A stretch of DNA of 64,000 bases from Treponema sp. UBA4267 (GCA_002395155.1 DGWD01000042.1:62001-126000); one strand, 5' to 3'. Counted from the first letter of the stretch, positions 8,530 to 17,821 are shown. Notes: generated by a model not told the origin, from the letters alone. Numbers and translations are program-made.

Positions 8530-10356
8530 ATGAAGAATAAAACTGAAAAAACAAAAAAAATTAGCGATGCTTCAAAGAAAAAGACCCGACGTTTATTTCT
8601 TAGCACCCTTGTGCCTCTTATAACTATTACTTTTATTTCTTGTACAGTATTTGCAATTCTTATGCTGCAGATACTCCAAATTTATATAAAAGCTGAAACT
8701 GGTAGAGTTACAGGAGAAATCGATACTAATCTTGAAGCAAACTTTAATCCAGATATTCTTGTAACCAAAAACATTGCTAAATTTGCCGAAGCTGGGATTG
8801 ATATTGAATCTATGGATAAATTAGTCCACACATTCGCAGAAAATTTAAACTACGTAACTCTTGTTTACTATGCAACCGAAACAGATCGTAATAAAGCTGG
8901 AGGTGGTTTTGTTAATTCTGCTGATTGGGTACCTGAAGAAAGCTGGAATCCAAAAACTCGCAGTTGGTATAAAGCCGCTATTGCCAATAAGGGAAAAATT
9001 ATTTTCAACACCCCTTATAGAGATGATATGACTCAAAAAATTTGTTCAACATTTTCTCTTGCAGCCCGCGATTCACATGGAAAAGTTCTTGGCGTTTGTG
9101 CTGTTGATATCATTTTGGATGATATTGCTGAATACCTTTCTACTATTAAACTTTCAGAAAACACAAGTCTATTTGTAATTGATGAAGACGGTAACTACAT
9201 CACTAATCCTGACAACACAAAAGTTATGAACAATACTCACAATTACTTTAACGATTCTCTGAACAAGATTTCTAAAGCTCAACTTACAGCCGAAGAAAAT
9301 TTTGCTACTGTAAATAAAAATTACTTCACTTGTTCTAATAAAATTGGCGAAACTCCATGGTACATTGTTGCCGAAGGTCCAACCAATGACTACAGCAAAA
9401 AAGTTAAACAGTTTATTTACATTTTCGAAATTGCTTTAGCTATATTCTCTTTATTTGCCGCTGGTGCTAACCTTCGTACAATTTTTAAGAGTCGTGAAGA
9501 AGACCGCAAAATGGGTGCCAGTCTTTTTGAAGAAACCCAAAACCTTGTTGTTGCCACAAAGGAAACTGCAGCTACCAGTCAGGATCAGTCGGCCGCTGTT
9601 AAAGAAATTGTAGCAACAATGGAAGACTCTAATTCACTTTCTGAAAATATTGCTAATAAGATTAAGGATGTTTCTAAAGTCGCTACAAAAACATCTTCTG
9701 AAGTTGCAGATGGTGTTGCAGCCGTAGAAAAGAACGTTGAACAGCTGCACAGTATTTTTGATGCTAACCAACAGACTATTAGTGGAATGAAAGATTTAGG
9801 CGATAAAATCGATTCCATCTGGGACATTGTAAACTTAATCAACTCTGTAGCAGACCAGGCCAAAATTATTGCCTTCAACGCCGAAATTGAAGCCACTTCT
9901 GCTGGTGAATCAGGCAAGAAGTTCCGTATTGTTGCCAACGAAATCCGTCGTCTTTCTGATGGTATTATTGACAGTACAAAAGAAGTAAAAGAAAAAATTA
10001 CAGAAATTCAGCATTCTTCTGACAGCCTTATTTTGGCCTCAGAAAATGGTACCGAAAAAATTAATGCCGGTTACGAAACTGCAAAAATCCTTAGTAATCA
10101 TTTTGAGAGCATTAAATCTTCATCAGAAATTACCGCTTCTTCTGCCGGCGACATTACCGCCATTATCCAGCAGCAGACTGCCGCTTCTGAACAGATTCTT
10201 ATTGCCCTCAAACAGATTTCAGCCGGCGTAGAAAACTTTACCGTTGCCACAAACAATATTTCTACATCAGCTGACTCTATCAGAAAACTTGCCGAAGATT
10301 TGAACTCTCAGAATCAGGAAGAAATTGAAATGGCAAACCGAGGAAGAAAAGCTTAG
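8530..10356 (+). CDS. Methyl-accepting chemotaxis protein with periplasmic sensor domain
   Basis: This is a membrane chemoreceptor of 608 aa. TM1 spans about 22-46 and TM2 about 294-315. Between them is a periplasmic domain with CACHE-like features (WNPKTRSWYKAA, then VCAVDIILDDI). The cytoplasmic part has a long coiled coil with the hairpin tip near residue 447, where IIAFNAEIEATSAGESG matches the CheA/CheW-contacting MCP signature. It is the first gene of an operon whose next gene (cheW) begins eight bases later. The ligand is unknown. No obvious HAMP domain is seen between TM2 and the coiled coil. Confidence 0.92.
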   Translation: MKNKTEKTKKISDASKKKTRRLFLSTLVPLITITFISCTVFAILMLQILQIYIKAETGRVTGEIDTNLEANFNPDILVTKNIAKFAEAGIDIESMDKLVHTFAENLNYVTLVYYATETDRNKAGGGFVNSADWVPEESWNPKTRSWYKAAIANKGKIIFNTPYRDDMTQKICSTFSLAARDSHGKVLGVCAVDIILDDIAEYLSTIKLSENTSLFVIDEDGNYITNPDNTKVMNNTHNYFNDSLNKISKAQLTAEENFATVNKNYFTCSNKIGETPWYIVAEGPTNDYSKKVKQFIYIFEIALAIFSLFAAGANLRTIFKSREEDRKMGASLFEETQNLVVATKETAATSQDQSAAVKEIVATMEDSNSLSENIANKIKDVSKVATKTSSEVADGVAAVEKNVEQLHSIFDANQQTISGMKDLGDKIDSIWDIVNLINSVADQAKIIAFNAEIEATSAGESGKKFRIVANEIRRLSDGIIDSTKEVKEKITEIQHSSDSLILASENGTEKINAGYETAKILSNHFESIKSSSEITASSAGDITAIIQQQTAASEQILIALKQISAGVENFTVATNNISTSADSIRKLAEDLNSQNQEEIEMANRGRKA

Positions 10357-10364
10357 GACTAGAT

Positions 10365-10811
10365 ATGAATACTGCTGATATTGATAATAGAGATACAATT
10401 TCATTTTTAATTTTCTCTGTAAACAGCCGTTTTTATGCAATCAATACTGATTTAGTTCAGGAAATTGCTCAAAACGCAAAGGTTCATCCCCTCCCATTTG
10501 TACCAGCTCACATTGAAGGTGTTATAAATGCAGGTGGTACGGCCTATGTCGCAGTAAATCCAATCCTACTTTTTCCTCAAAAAGATATAAAAGAGGACCC
10601 CGTAATTTCTAAACAGAATTTTCTTATCTTCAGACGTGATGATGACCAGTTCTGTATGCATATTTCTTCAATTGAAATTTTTTACGAGGTTTTATCTGAA
10701 GATTTGAAAGATATCGTTCAAGAAGACTTACTTTTGTATAAAAATCGCAAAATTAAAATTCTTAATCCTGATGATATTGAAAATAGACTTCTTAAAGATT
10801 TGGCTGTATAA
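10365..10811 (+). CDS. cheW: CheW-type coupling protein
   Basis: At 148 aa this is a single CheW domain, which couples chemoreceptors to CheA-type proteins. Typical elements are FLIFSVNSRFYAINTDLVQE at the N-terminus and HIEGVINAGGTAYVAVNP in the middle, corresponding to the family's 'G-x-x-N-x-R-G' core, although the usual Arg is Gly/Ala here. It sits between the MCP and CheB genes with very short spacers. The obvious partners are the MCP and the CheW-like domain of the CheA-like protein two genes downstream. Confidence 0.88.
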   Translation: MNTADIDNRDTISFLIFSVNSRFYAINTDLVQEIAQNAKVHPLPFVPAHIEGVINAGGTAYVAVNPILLFPQKDIKEDPVISKQNFLIFRRDDDQFCMHISSIEIFYEVLSEDLKDIVQEDLLLYKNRKIKILNPDDIENRLLKDLAV

Positions 10812-10823
10812 AAGGTTGCAGAT

Positions 10824-11834
10824 ATGAGTGTTGAAAAAATTAAAATTGTAATAGCTGACGATTCCGCCATCATTAGAGGTATTTTAGAAAAAGCCCTGAA
10901 TGCAACCGGTGATTTTGAAATTATTGCTTCCGTCTCAAATGGGCGTAAGGCCATTGATGCCATAAAGTATAACCCAGTAGATATTATCATTTCTGATATT
11001 GATATGCCTGAGCTGAATGGTATCGAAGCCGCTAAAATTATTACAGCAGAACACAATATTCCAGTTGTAATTTTCTCTGAAGATAGAGGCCTCAAAAACA
11101 AGGCTATCGAAGCAGGTGCAGTTCTTTTTGAAGAAAAACCTCCTTTATCAGCTTTTAAAATTGAAAATCTTGCAAGCTTTATTGAAAATGTCCGTTCTTA
11201 TGTAAAGAATATAAAACCTTCTAAGGAAACTCCAAACCACAACCATCATCCTTATAAATTTAAGGTAGTTGTTCTTGGTGCTTCAACAGGCGGCCCAACT
11301 GCTGTTCAAGAAGTTTTAAGTGGCCTTGGTCAAAATTTCCCACTTCCAATAGTCTATGTTCAGCATATTGATATTGGATCTGACCTCAAAATGGTCAACT
11401 GGTTTAACGAAGAATGTCCTAATATAAAAGTTCATTTGGCCCAAGATGGTCAGGAAGCTAAACCTGGCAATGTTTACATGGCACCTGCCGACCATCATCT
11501 TATTATTGATTTTGTACGCCAGAACGGAAACCCTATTTTGAAACTTTCGGATGAACCAGAAGAAAGATTCCTTCGTCCGGCTGTAAATAAATTATTTAGA
11601 ACTGCAGCAAAAAACTACGGTAACGCCTGCCTTGGAGTTTTAATGACTGGTATGGGCCAAGACGGAGCCGAAGGCTGCAAGATGATTGTTGATAACGGCG
11701 GTTACACCATTGCTGAATCAGAAGAAACTTGTGCCGTTTTTGGAATGCCAGCTGCCGCAATTGAAATGGGTGGAGCAAGCGAAGTTCTGCCCCGAAATGA
11801 AATTGCAAAAAGACTCAGGCATTTGGCCTTGTAA
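10824..11834 (+). CDS. cheB: Chemotaxis response regulator protein-glutamate methylesterase
   Basis: CheB demethylates or deamidates receptor glutamates and provides adaptation. Residues 1-120 are a receiver with acidic pocket ADDSA and phospho-acceptor region SDIDMPELNG. After a linker, residues about 145-336 form the methylesterase with GASTGGPTA (Ser near 153), VQHID (His near 180) and TGMGQDGAEG (Asp near 279), so the Ser-His-Asp triad is present. The length of 336 aa is usual. CheR, encoded downstream, is its opposing partner. Its own receiver would need a phosphodonor, which is not obvious in this operon. Confidence 0.93.
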   Translation: MSVEKIKIVIADDSAIIRGILEKALNATGDFEIIASVSNGRKAIDAIKYNPVDIIISDIDMPELNGIEAAKIITAEHNIPVVIFSEDRGLKNKAIEAGAVLFEEKPPLSAFKIENLASFIENVRSYVKNIKPSKETPNHNHHPYKFKVVVLGASTGGPTAVQEVLSGLGQNFPLPIVYVQHIDIGSDLKMVNWFNEECPNIKVHLAQDGQEAKPGNVYMAPADHHLIIDFVRQNGNPILKLSDEPEERFLRPAVNKLFRTAAKNYGNACLGVLMTGMGQDGAEGCKMIVDNGGYTIAESEETCAVFGMPAAAIEMGGASEVLPRNEIAKRLRHLAL

Positions 11835-11867
11835 ATTCTTAAAAGAATTTAGTAACGGATGGTATAT

Positions 11868-12701
11868 ATGCTTTCTGATAAAGAATTTGAACATATAATT
11901 TATACAGTTACTCAACACACCGGTATTATTCCAAAGAATAGTCACCAGGAAAGCATACGCCATTATCTCGAAGAAACCTATAAGAATCAGCTTGAAGCTA
12001 CAGACTTCCATCTTAGCTATTATATTGCTCATAACCCTCAAGAAATTGAATCTTTAATAAATGCAGTTACTGTAAACGAAACTTACTTTTTCCGCGAAGA
12101 AAGCCAATTTAAACTCCTTCAAGAAAAAATCTTCCCAGAACTCAGGCTTAATTTTCCACTTGTAAACATTTGGAGTGCTGCCTGTTCTTCCGGCGAAGAA
12201 ATTTATTCCCTGGCCCTTCTAGGTAAAAGTGCCTTTTTACCTGCAAACTACACTGCCAGCGACATAAATACTTCTATGCTAGAAAAATGTAAATCTGGTA
12301 CTTATGGCAAAAATTCTGTTCGTCGGGTAGACGGTTCCTACTTCCATCATCTTTTACCAAAAACTGATGAAAATGGCCGCATTAATATGCCTGAAGATTT
12401 AAAAGCAAAAATTAATATTCAAAATATTAATCTTTCTCAACTTTCAAACGAACTCAATTTATGTCTGCTTCCAAAAAATCAGCATCTTATTTTTGTACGA
12501 AATGTATTCATTTACTTTAGCATGGAAACAAGGGCCCGGATTTTAAAAGCGATTGTAGATAATTCTATGGTTGAAGGTTCATATCTTTTTGTTTCAACAA
12601 ACGAAATTGCAAGTCTTGATCCTTCTATTCTTCCATCCAACTTAGAAAAAAGGTCCGATGGAAATGTTTTCTATTTTGTAAAGAGGTCAAAAAATGGATA
12701 A
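11868..12701 (+). CDS. cheR: Chemotaxis protein methyltransferase
   Basis: CheR transfers methyl groups from S-adenosylmethionine to receptor glutamates. The N-terminal all-helical domain (about 1-80) ends at VNETYFFRE, a CheR hallmark. The Rossmann methyltransferase domain carries IWSAACSSGEEIYSLAL as the SAM-binding loop, and FVRNVFIYFS near residue 210 is the second hallmark. I prefer the ATG at 11868 (MLSDKEFEH). The ATG at 11859 would add three residues. The stop overlaps the start of the next gene, so the two are translationally coupled. Confidence 0.92.
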   Translation: MLSDKEFEHIIYTVTQHTGIIPKNSHQESIRHYLEETYKNQLEATDFHLSYYIAHNPQEIESLINAVTVNETYFFREESQFKLLQEKIFPELRLNFPLVNIWSAACSSGEEIYSLALLGKSAFLPANYTASDINTSMLEKCKSGTYGKNSVRRVDGSYFHHLLPKTDENGRINMPEDLKAKINIQNINLSQLSNELNLCLLPKNQHLIFVRNVFIYFSMETRARILKAIVDNSMVEGSYLFVSTNEIASLDPSILPSNLEKRSDGNVFYFVKRSKNG

Positions 12702-14187
12702 GATTTCTAAACCCCTGCAAAATGCCTTTATCATTGATGTAAAAAATCTCATTTTCACAATCAATAAGGCACCTAAGAAAACTAATAAAATCCTCAATCA
12801 GCTTGAAGCAGTAAAAAACTCTGGAAATATTTTAGGTTACGAATATATAGCAAAACTTTGTGCTGCCCTTCAAGGCCTTTACCAGGTACTTGCAGATAAT
12901 GTTATTACTTTTAATCAGTCTATCTTTATCCTCATCAAAGCAGTTATTATAAAAATTGCAGAATGTTGCCAGCAGATTATGAAAGAAGGCTCTGACGAAT
13001 GTGATATTCGTCTTTATATCCGCTATTGTGATAAAGCTGCTGCCGGTGAAATTATTGATACAGATGCTTTTGACAAGAATAAAAAGAAATCCAACACCAC
13101 CAAAAATATAAACCGCAAAATAGAAGACAAAATTGTTCAGGTTCATTCTAAGGCCATTGGTGAAGTTTTAAATGCCCACGAAGAAATGATTGCCCGTTCC
13201 TACAAACTGAACAACCAGATTAATCAGTTGAAGAGTCTGGAAGATGAACCTTCCGTCTTAAAACTTCAGGCTCTTCGTAAACAGCTTTCGGCCGATTTTA
13301 AAATTTTACAGACCGAACTTGAAAGTTCCCACGAAGAAATTTTCAGCTTCATTAAAGATGACCAGTACTTTGCAGAAAGTCACCAGGAAATTCGGGGTTT
13401 CTTTGTTTATGCAAACGGAGTTAAATACCTTATTTCGGGCGAATACCTTTCCGATGTAACTTATGAAAACCCTTTAAATTATGAAACAAAACAAAACCAG
13501 CTTTGTCTTAAAAGAATAGAAGATGATAAAGAAGTCTACATTCCAGTTTACTTCCTTTCATCCCTCTTCCCTGGTCAAAGAGAAACAACTTCCAATGGTT
13601 TGGACACAATTTTTATTGCCGAATACCAGGGCCAAAGAATTGGTATTATTGTCGACTTTATGCAGACCTTTATTTCAATTGTAAAAAAACCTCTGCCAAA
13701 CTGCTTCAATAACTTTCCTATTTTAAAAGGACTTGTATTTGACGAAAAATACGACATGATTCCTATCCTCTATATTCCGGAAATTCTAAAACGCTTCCGC
13801 TCTCTTAGAGGCTACGATGTTAAAAAGTTCGAGGTCAATTCAAGGCCCCGAAATTACAGAATTCTTGCTGTTGATGATTCCGACACTACTCGCCAAATTG
13901 AAAAGACCATTCTTAGTGACTTTATGGTTGATCTTGCTGTCGACGGAATTAACGCTCTTGAGTTGGCACGTCAAAATCAGTATGACCTTATTCTTACCGA
14001 TGATGCTATGCCAAGAATGAACGGCGAAATTTTCCTGGATAACTTGCGACGTATGGAAAATTATTCAGAAGTTCCAGTTGTTGCATTTGCAGCTCAGCCT
14101 CTGGAAAAAGCTAACGCCTTTATAAACAAAGCCAAATTCAAACGAAGTGATTTAATTCATTCTGTTAAGGAGCTCTTACATGACTAA
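12694..14187 (+). CDS. CheA-like protein without kinase domain: degenerate HPt, CheW domain, receiver
   Basis: The 497 aa protein looks like a CheA reduced to its ends. Residues 1-110 resemble the CheA P1 (HPt) helix bundle. The segment LEAVKNSGNILGY aligns with the P1 motif HSIKGGAGTFGF, putting Glu38 where the phosphorylated His should be. A coiled coil follows (about 145-215), then a CheW/P5-like domain (about 229-375) and a receiver (about 385-497) with AVDDSD and LTDDAMPRMNG. The switch Thr/Ser of the receiver is replaced (VVAFAAQ). No dimerisation P3 or ATP-binding P4 boxes are present. It overlaps cheR and the cyclase gene by eight bases each. It could also be viewed as a CheV-like scaffold with an N-terminal extension. 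Confidence 0.85.
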   Translation: MDKISKPLQNAFIIDVKNLIFTINKAPKKTNKILNQLEAVKNSGNILGYEYIAKLCAALQGLYQVLADNVITFNQSIFILIKAVIIKIAECCQQIMKEGSDECDIRLYIRYCDKAAAGEIIDTDAFDKNKKKSNTTKNINRKIEDKIVQVHSKAIGEVLNAHEEMIARSYKLNNQINQLKSLEDEPSVLKLQALRKQLSADFKILQTELESSHEEIFSFIKDDQYFAESHQEIRGFFVYANGVKYLISGEYLSDVTYENPLNYETKQNQLCLKRIEDDKEVYIPVYFLSSLFPGQRETTSNGLDTIFIAEYQGQRIGIIVDFMQTFISIVKKPLPNCFNNFPILKGLVFDEKYDMIPILYIPEILKRFRSLRGYDVKKFEVNSRPRNYRILAVDDSDTTRQIEKTILSDFMVDLAVDGINALELARQNQYDLILTDDAMPRMNGEIFLDNLRRMENYSEVPVVAFAAQPLEKANAFINKAKFKRSDLIHSVKELLHD

Positions 14188-15964
14188 AAAAATATTAATT
14201 TTAGAACCTTCAAAAACAATACAGACTCTCATTTTGGAAAAAACAAAGAAGGCCGATTTTGAACTCATTTTTGAAAGCTCCTTTATCCAGTATTTCTTGA
14301 GCATTCTTTCTAAAAAGCCAGATGCTCTTTTTATAAATGCAGATCACGAAAATCCTCAGGGCTTTGAATTTGTTCACTTTATCAAATCTATGGCTTATTT
14401 TTCAAAACTTCCAATCGGCCTCTACACAACAGGTCAGCAGGCTTTTGAAAACTACTGCCGCCGCAATTCTGGTGCCGATATTTTTTATGATTTTGATAAA
14501 GACACAATTTTACCAACCCTGACCAAACTTCTGGAACTTGGAAAAATAGGAAAACTAAAAAAATGCATCCGTAATGATCTTATAAAAAATGCAATTTCCC
14601 AGAATTTCGTAGAAATGATTTCTACCCTGGAAGATATGGAAAAAATATCTAGCCTAATTCTTAATATGATTACAGAATTCTGTGAAGTTCCTGCAGTTGC
14701 CCTGCTCATTCAGGAATGCGATGGACCTCATCTTTATTCAAAATGTTCCGAAAACATTGTTGGTTATGCTCGCAAACAATTCTATAAGGTATGTACAAGC
14801 GACTTCGAAAAATTACGCCCAGATCTTAATCTTTCAAAAATTACCCACATAGAATTTCCTAACGATAAAAATATGGATCCTTTCAACACCAAAGAAGTTC
14901 CTTTATCATCCTACCAGCAAATTCCTTTGACCGATTCCCATAAAAACATAATTGGTTCCATAAATATGGTCCGCGAAGGTAATTTTTCTCTAAGACAACT
15001 TGATCTCATAAAGTTTATTGGTAAAGAATCTTCAATTGCCTTGGAAATTGCCGTAAAAATTAAAGAAAAAATACGTTTTGAAAAGAACATTCGAAAGGCC
15101 TTTAGCCGCTTTGTTCCAGAACAGATTATAGATGATTTAGTAAGCAGTTCCGAAAATACAGACAAAGTTTCTCTTGGTGAAAAACGTAATGTTGCAATCC
15201 TTTTTAGCGATATCCGTTCCTTCACCAGCATAAGTGAGTTAAACAGACCAGAAGTAATCGTAGAATTTTTGAACCGTTACTTCACAATTATGGTAAATAT
15301 TATCAAAAAGCACGGTGGTACAATCGACAAATTTATTGGGGATGCAATTATGGCACTTTTTGGTGCTCCTGTTAGCTACGAAGACAATACCCGCCGTGCC
15401 GTTGCAGCTGCCTGCGAAATGCGAGAAGCCCTTTCTACCGTTCCTCTTGGTGACCTTATTTTGCCAGAAGGAATGAAATTCAACATTGGTATTGGAATAA
15501 ACTATAGCGATGTAACAGTTGGATCTATTGGTTCTGCCGATAAAACTGACTATACCGTAATTGGTGATGGAGTAAACTTGGCCAGCCGACTGGAAGGTCT
15601 TACAAAAGTTTATGGTTCTATGATTCTTGTAAGTAATTCTGTAAAACAAGATATTAAGCAGGAAAATGATTTTGTCTTCCGTTATCTGGATGATGTAAAA
15701 GTTAAAGGTAAGGCAAAAGGCGTTCCAATTTATGCGGTTGACCATTCCATCAACGAATTTTCACATTTATACCGTGACTCTTATGCAAAGGGCCTTGATT
15801 TATACAAACAAGGAATTTTCCCTTTAGCAAAAGAATACTTCCAAAAAGCAAAGGCCGAAAGCCCAGATGATAAAGCTGTAAACTTGATGTTGGAACGTTT
15901 GGAAGACTTAATTGCCAATCCACCAGATAAATGGGACGGAGCTTTTGAATTCCATACAAAATAA
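14180..15964 (+). CDS. Class III adenylate cyclase with pseudo-receiver and GAF-like domains
   Basis: This is the output gene of the chemosensory operon and probably makes cAMP. Residues 1-125 resemble a receiver, but the acidic pocket reads ILEPSKT and the acceptor loop INADHENPQG, so phosphorylation is doubtful. Residues about 135-305 look like a GAF domain. The cyclase homology domain (about 330-510) has FSDIRSFT and KFIGDAIMALFG (two metal-binding Asp), Lys in KFIGD and Asp in TDYTVIGDG for adenine selection, and NLASRLEG (transition-state Asn and Arg). All catalytic residues are present. The C-terminus (about 525-594) is TPR-like. It overlaps the previous gene by eight bases. Confidence 0.92.
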   Translation: MTKKILILEPSKTIQTLILEKTKKADFELIFESSFIQYFLSILSKKPDALFINADHENPQGFEFVHFIKSMAYFSKLPIGLYTTGQQAFENYCRRNSGADIFYDFDKDTILPTLTKLLELGKIGKLKKCIRNDLIKNAISQNFVEMISTLEDMEKISSLILNMITEFCEVPAVALLIQECDGPHLYSKCSENIVGYARKQFYKVCTSDFEKLRPDLNLSKITHIEFPNDKNMDPFNTKEVPLSSYQQIPLTDSHKNIIGSINMVREGNFSLRQLDLIKFIGKESSIALEIAVKIKEKIRFEKNIRKAFSRFVPEQIIDDLVSSSENTDKVSLGEKRNVAILFSDIRSFTSISELNRPEVIVEFLNRYFTIMVNIIKKHGGTIDKFIGDAIMALFGAPVSYEDNTRRAVAAACEMREALSTVPLGDLILPEGMKFNIGIGINYSDVTVGSIGSADKTDYTVIGDGVNLASRLEGLTKVYGSMILVSNSVKQDIKQENDFVFRYLDDVKVKGKAKGVPIYAVDHSINEFSHLYRDSYAKGLDLYKQGIFPLAKEYFQKAKAESPDDKAVNLMLERLEDLIANPPDKWDGAFEFHTK

Positions 15965-15977
15965 AAATGATGAAGGA

Positions 15978-16631
15978 TTAAGCGGGAATTAAAACGCTGG
16001 AAATTGTTTCTCCGTTTTTAGATTCAATATTAAAACATTCTGGACCAAGCCCAATCTGTTTGAGCATAAGAACTATAATTATAATTCCCAACCCCGAACC
16101 TTCTGACTGGTCAATTGTTGTATAAGCTTCTTCAATACTGTGATACTGTCTGGCTCTTTCAAACTTTTTGCGTATTTTTAGTTTTTCATCATCAGTTAAA
16201 GTCGCTTTATTTATAATTTTTAAACTAATTACACCATCAATATAAGAAAGATTGTATTTTATATATAAACGATTTTTTTCTTGCAATTCCCTGTAATGCT
16301 TAAGATTTGAACTAATCTCAACCTTAAAATCTATCATTGCAGCTTCATAATCAATAGGATTATTTATATCTAAATTACATTCCTCACAAAAGCATCTTTT
16401 TATGTTTGCTTTATCAGCATTTCCCAAAAGTTCACTTGAACTATAAGCCAAAGAACTTAAAAAACACTCTTTTTTACAAGCAGACAGGAAAAATGCAAGG
16501 ATTTTATTGGCTGTAAGCTGGAAATCTCTAGTTGCTGTATAACCTTCAAACTCAATATTTTCATTTTTGAAGACGGCATTTTCAATTTCTTTTTTATCAA
16601 TTACACAATCTTTATTAAATTTAACTTTCAT
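15978..16631 (-). CDS. Stand-alone GHKL (histidine-kinase-like) ATPase domain protein
   Basis: The 217 aa protein has the ATP-binding boxes of the GHKL fold: SELLGNADKANIKR (residues 66-79, N-box) and DQSEGSGLGIIIIVLMLKQI near 175-194 (G-box). It lacks a sensor, a DHp helix and a phosphorylatable His. Such proteins may be anti-sigma-type kinases or regulators of unknown substrate. The same domain, with closely similar boxes and the insert DINxPxDY, forms the N-terminal half of the HDOD protein at 40909-42462, so the two are paralogues. It converges on the adenylate cyclase gene with 13 bases between stops. Its role in that pathway is only suggested by position. Confidence 0.8.
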   Translation of the reverse strand: MKVKFNKDCVIDKKEIENAVFKNENIEFEGYTATRDFQLTANKILAFFLSACKKECFLSSLAYSSSELLGNADKANIKRCFCEECNLDINNPIDYEAAMIDFKVEISSNLKHYRELQEKNRLYIKYNLSYIDGVISLKIINKATLTDDEKLKIRKKFERARQYHSIEEAYTTIDQSEGSGLGIIIIVLMLKQIGLGPECFNIESKNGETISSVLIPA

Positions 16632-16672
16632 TATGAAAGTAATTTTAACCCACTTTTATTGATATGAAAACT

Positions 16673-16721
16673 TAAAAAAAAAGACCGGAATTCTAAGTTT
16701 TTTAAACCCAAAAACCGGTCT
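16673..16721 (-). terminator. Rho-independent terminator of perR-rbr
   Basis: Inverted repeat AGACCGG (16682-16688) / CCGGTCT (16715-16721). Read on the minus strand it is followed by a run of T (A-run at 16673-16681 on the plus strand). It lies 66 bases after the rubrerythrin stop. Confidence 0.7.
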
Positions 16722-16786
16722 TGTACGAATTTTTACTAAGAGTTTTAGTAAGTTTTTAACAGTTTTTACTAAAAACTTATAATCTA

Positions 16787-17326
16787 TTAGTAGTTATCTG
16801 CACTTACTTCAAAGTAAGCCTTTGGATGTGCACAAACAGGGCAAACTTCAGGAGCCTTTGTTCCAACTACGATGTGACCACAATTACGGCATTCCCAAAC
16901 CTTTACTTCGCTCTTTTCAAATACCTGCTGCATTTCAATATTATTCAAAAGTGCACGGTAACGTTCTTCGTGACGTTTTTCAATTGCAGCAACAGCACGG
17001 AATTTTGCAGCTAAACCTGTAAAGCCTTCTTCTTCAGCATCCTTTGCAAAATCTTCATACATATCTGTCCATTCGTAGTTTTCGCCATCAGCTGCAGCGG
17101 CAAGATTAGTTTTTGTATCACCAATTCCTCCCAGCTCCTTGAACCACATTTTAGCGTGTTCTTTTTCATTATCAGCTGTCTTCAAAAAGATTTCTGAAAT
17201 CTGTTCAAAACCTTCTTTCTTAGCTACAGAGGCAAAGTATGTATACTTATTTCTTGCCTGAGATTCACCAGCAAAAGCTGCCTGTAAATTCTTTTCTGTT
17301 TTTGTTCCTTCGTACTTGTTTGCCAT
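16787..17326 (-). CDS. rbr: Rubrerythrin
   Basis: This is a non-haem di-iron peroxidase that reduces hydrogen peroxide in anaerobes. The N-terminal ferritin-like four-helix domain (residues 1-140) carries the iron-ligand Glu residues in AFAGESQARNKY, DNEKEHAK and IEKRHEERY. The C-terminal rubredoxin-like domain has CRNCG and CPVCAHP, the four Cys of the Fe(SCys)4 site. The length of 179 aa is typical. The gene lies 29 bases downstream of perR on the same strand, so peroxide-responsive co-regulation is likely. Confidence 0.96.
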   Translation of the reverse strand: MANKYEGTKTEKNLQAAFAGESQARNKYTYFASVAKKEGFEQISEIFLKTADNEKEHAKMWFKELGGIGDTKTNLAAAADGENYEWTDMYEDFAKDAEEEGFTGLAAKFRAVAAIEKRHEERYRALLNNIEMQQVFEKSEVKVWECRNCGHIVVGTKAPEVCPVCAHPKAYFEVSADNY

Positions 17327-17355
17327 TTTTTCTTGCTCCTTATAAAAATAGTTTA

Positions 17356-17748
17356 TTAAAATTTTCTAGAACATTCGGGACATAAACCTTCAAACACAAT
17401 TTTATGTTTAATCTGACTATATCCCTGCTGACTTAATGCACTTTCAGTTTCCTTGATTTTGCTTATATCCAACTCAGGGACATCTGTTACCTTATCGCAA
17501 TTTTCACAGTAAAAATGGTAATGCTCTTCAAGGGTACTGTCAAAGTGGTCAGCACCATTTGGAACCGAAATTCTAAGAATATTCTTACTATCTACCAAAA
17601 AATTTAAGTTTCGGTAAACGGTTCCACGACTAATATGAGGATCTTTTTTTCTTGCTTCTTCATAGATTTCATCCGCAGTCGGGTGAGTCTTGTTGCCAGC
17701 CATAATATCAAGAATCAAAGACCGCTGAGCTGAATTTCTGTTCTGCAT
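17356..17748 (-). CDS. perR: Fur-family peroxide-responsive repressor, PerR type
   Basis: The 130 aa protein has a winged helix (HPTADEIYEEARKKDPHISR, then GTVYRNLNFL) and a C-terminal dimerisation domain with two zinc-site Cys pairs, CENC and CPEC. HYHFYC supplies the His-rich metal site, and DHFD is compatible with a PerR-type regulatory metal site. Annotation as PerR rather than Fur or Zur is favoured by the rubrerythrin gene directly downstream. The start codon has GGAGAT just upstream. It probably represses itself and rbr. Confidence 0.9.
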   Translation of the reverse strand: MQNRNSAQRSLILDIMAGNKTHPTADEIYEEARKKDPHISRGTVYRNLNFLVDSKNILRISVPNGADHFDSTLEEHYHFYCENCDKVTDVPELDISKIKETESALSQQGYSQIKHKIVFEGLCPECSRKF

Positions 17749-17771
17749 AGATGCATCTCCTCTTTAATATT

Positions 17772-17821
17772 AGAATAACACCGGCTTTCCCTTTTGTAAA
17801 TAGTAATAAGTCCTATTATTA
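17772..17821 (-). promoter_or_regulatory. perR-rbr promoter with inverted-repeat operator
   Basis: On the minus strand TTTACA (17800-17795) and TATTCT (17777-17772) are 17 bp apart, a good housekeeping promoter. Directly upstream of the -35 element lies the inverted repeat TAATA-N5-TATTA (17804-17818), an AT-rich palindrome of Fur/PerR-box character. Autoregulation by PerR is the natural reading, but the box differs from the 7-1-7 consensus. Confidence 0.5.
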
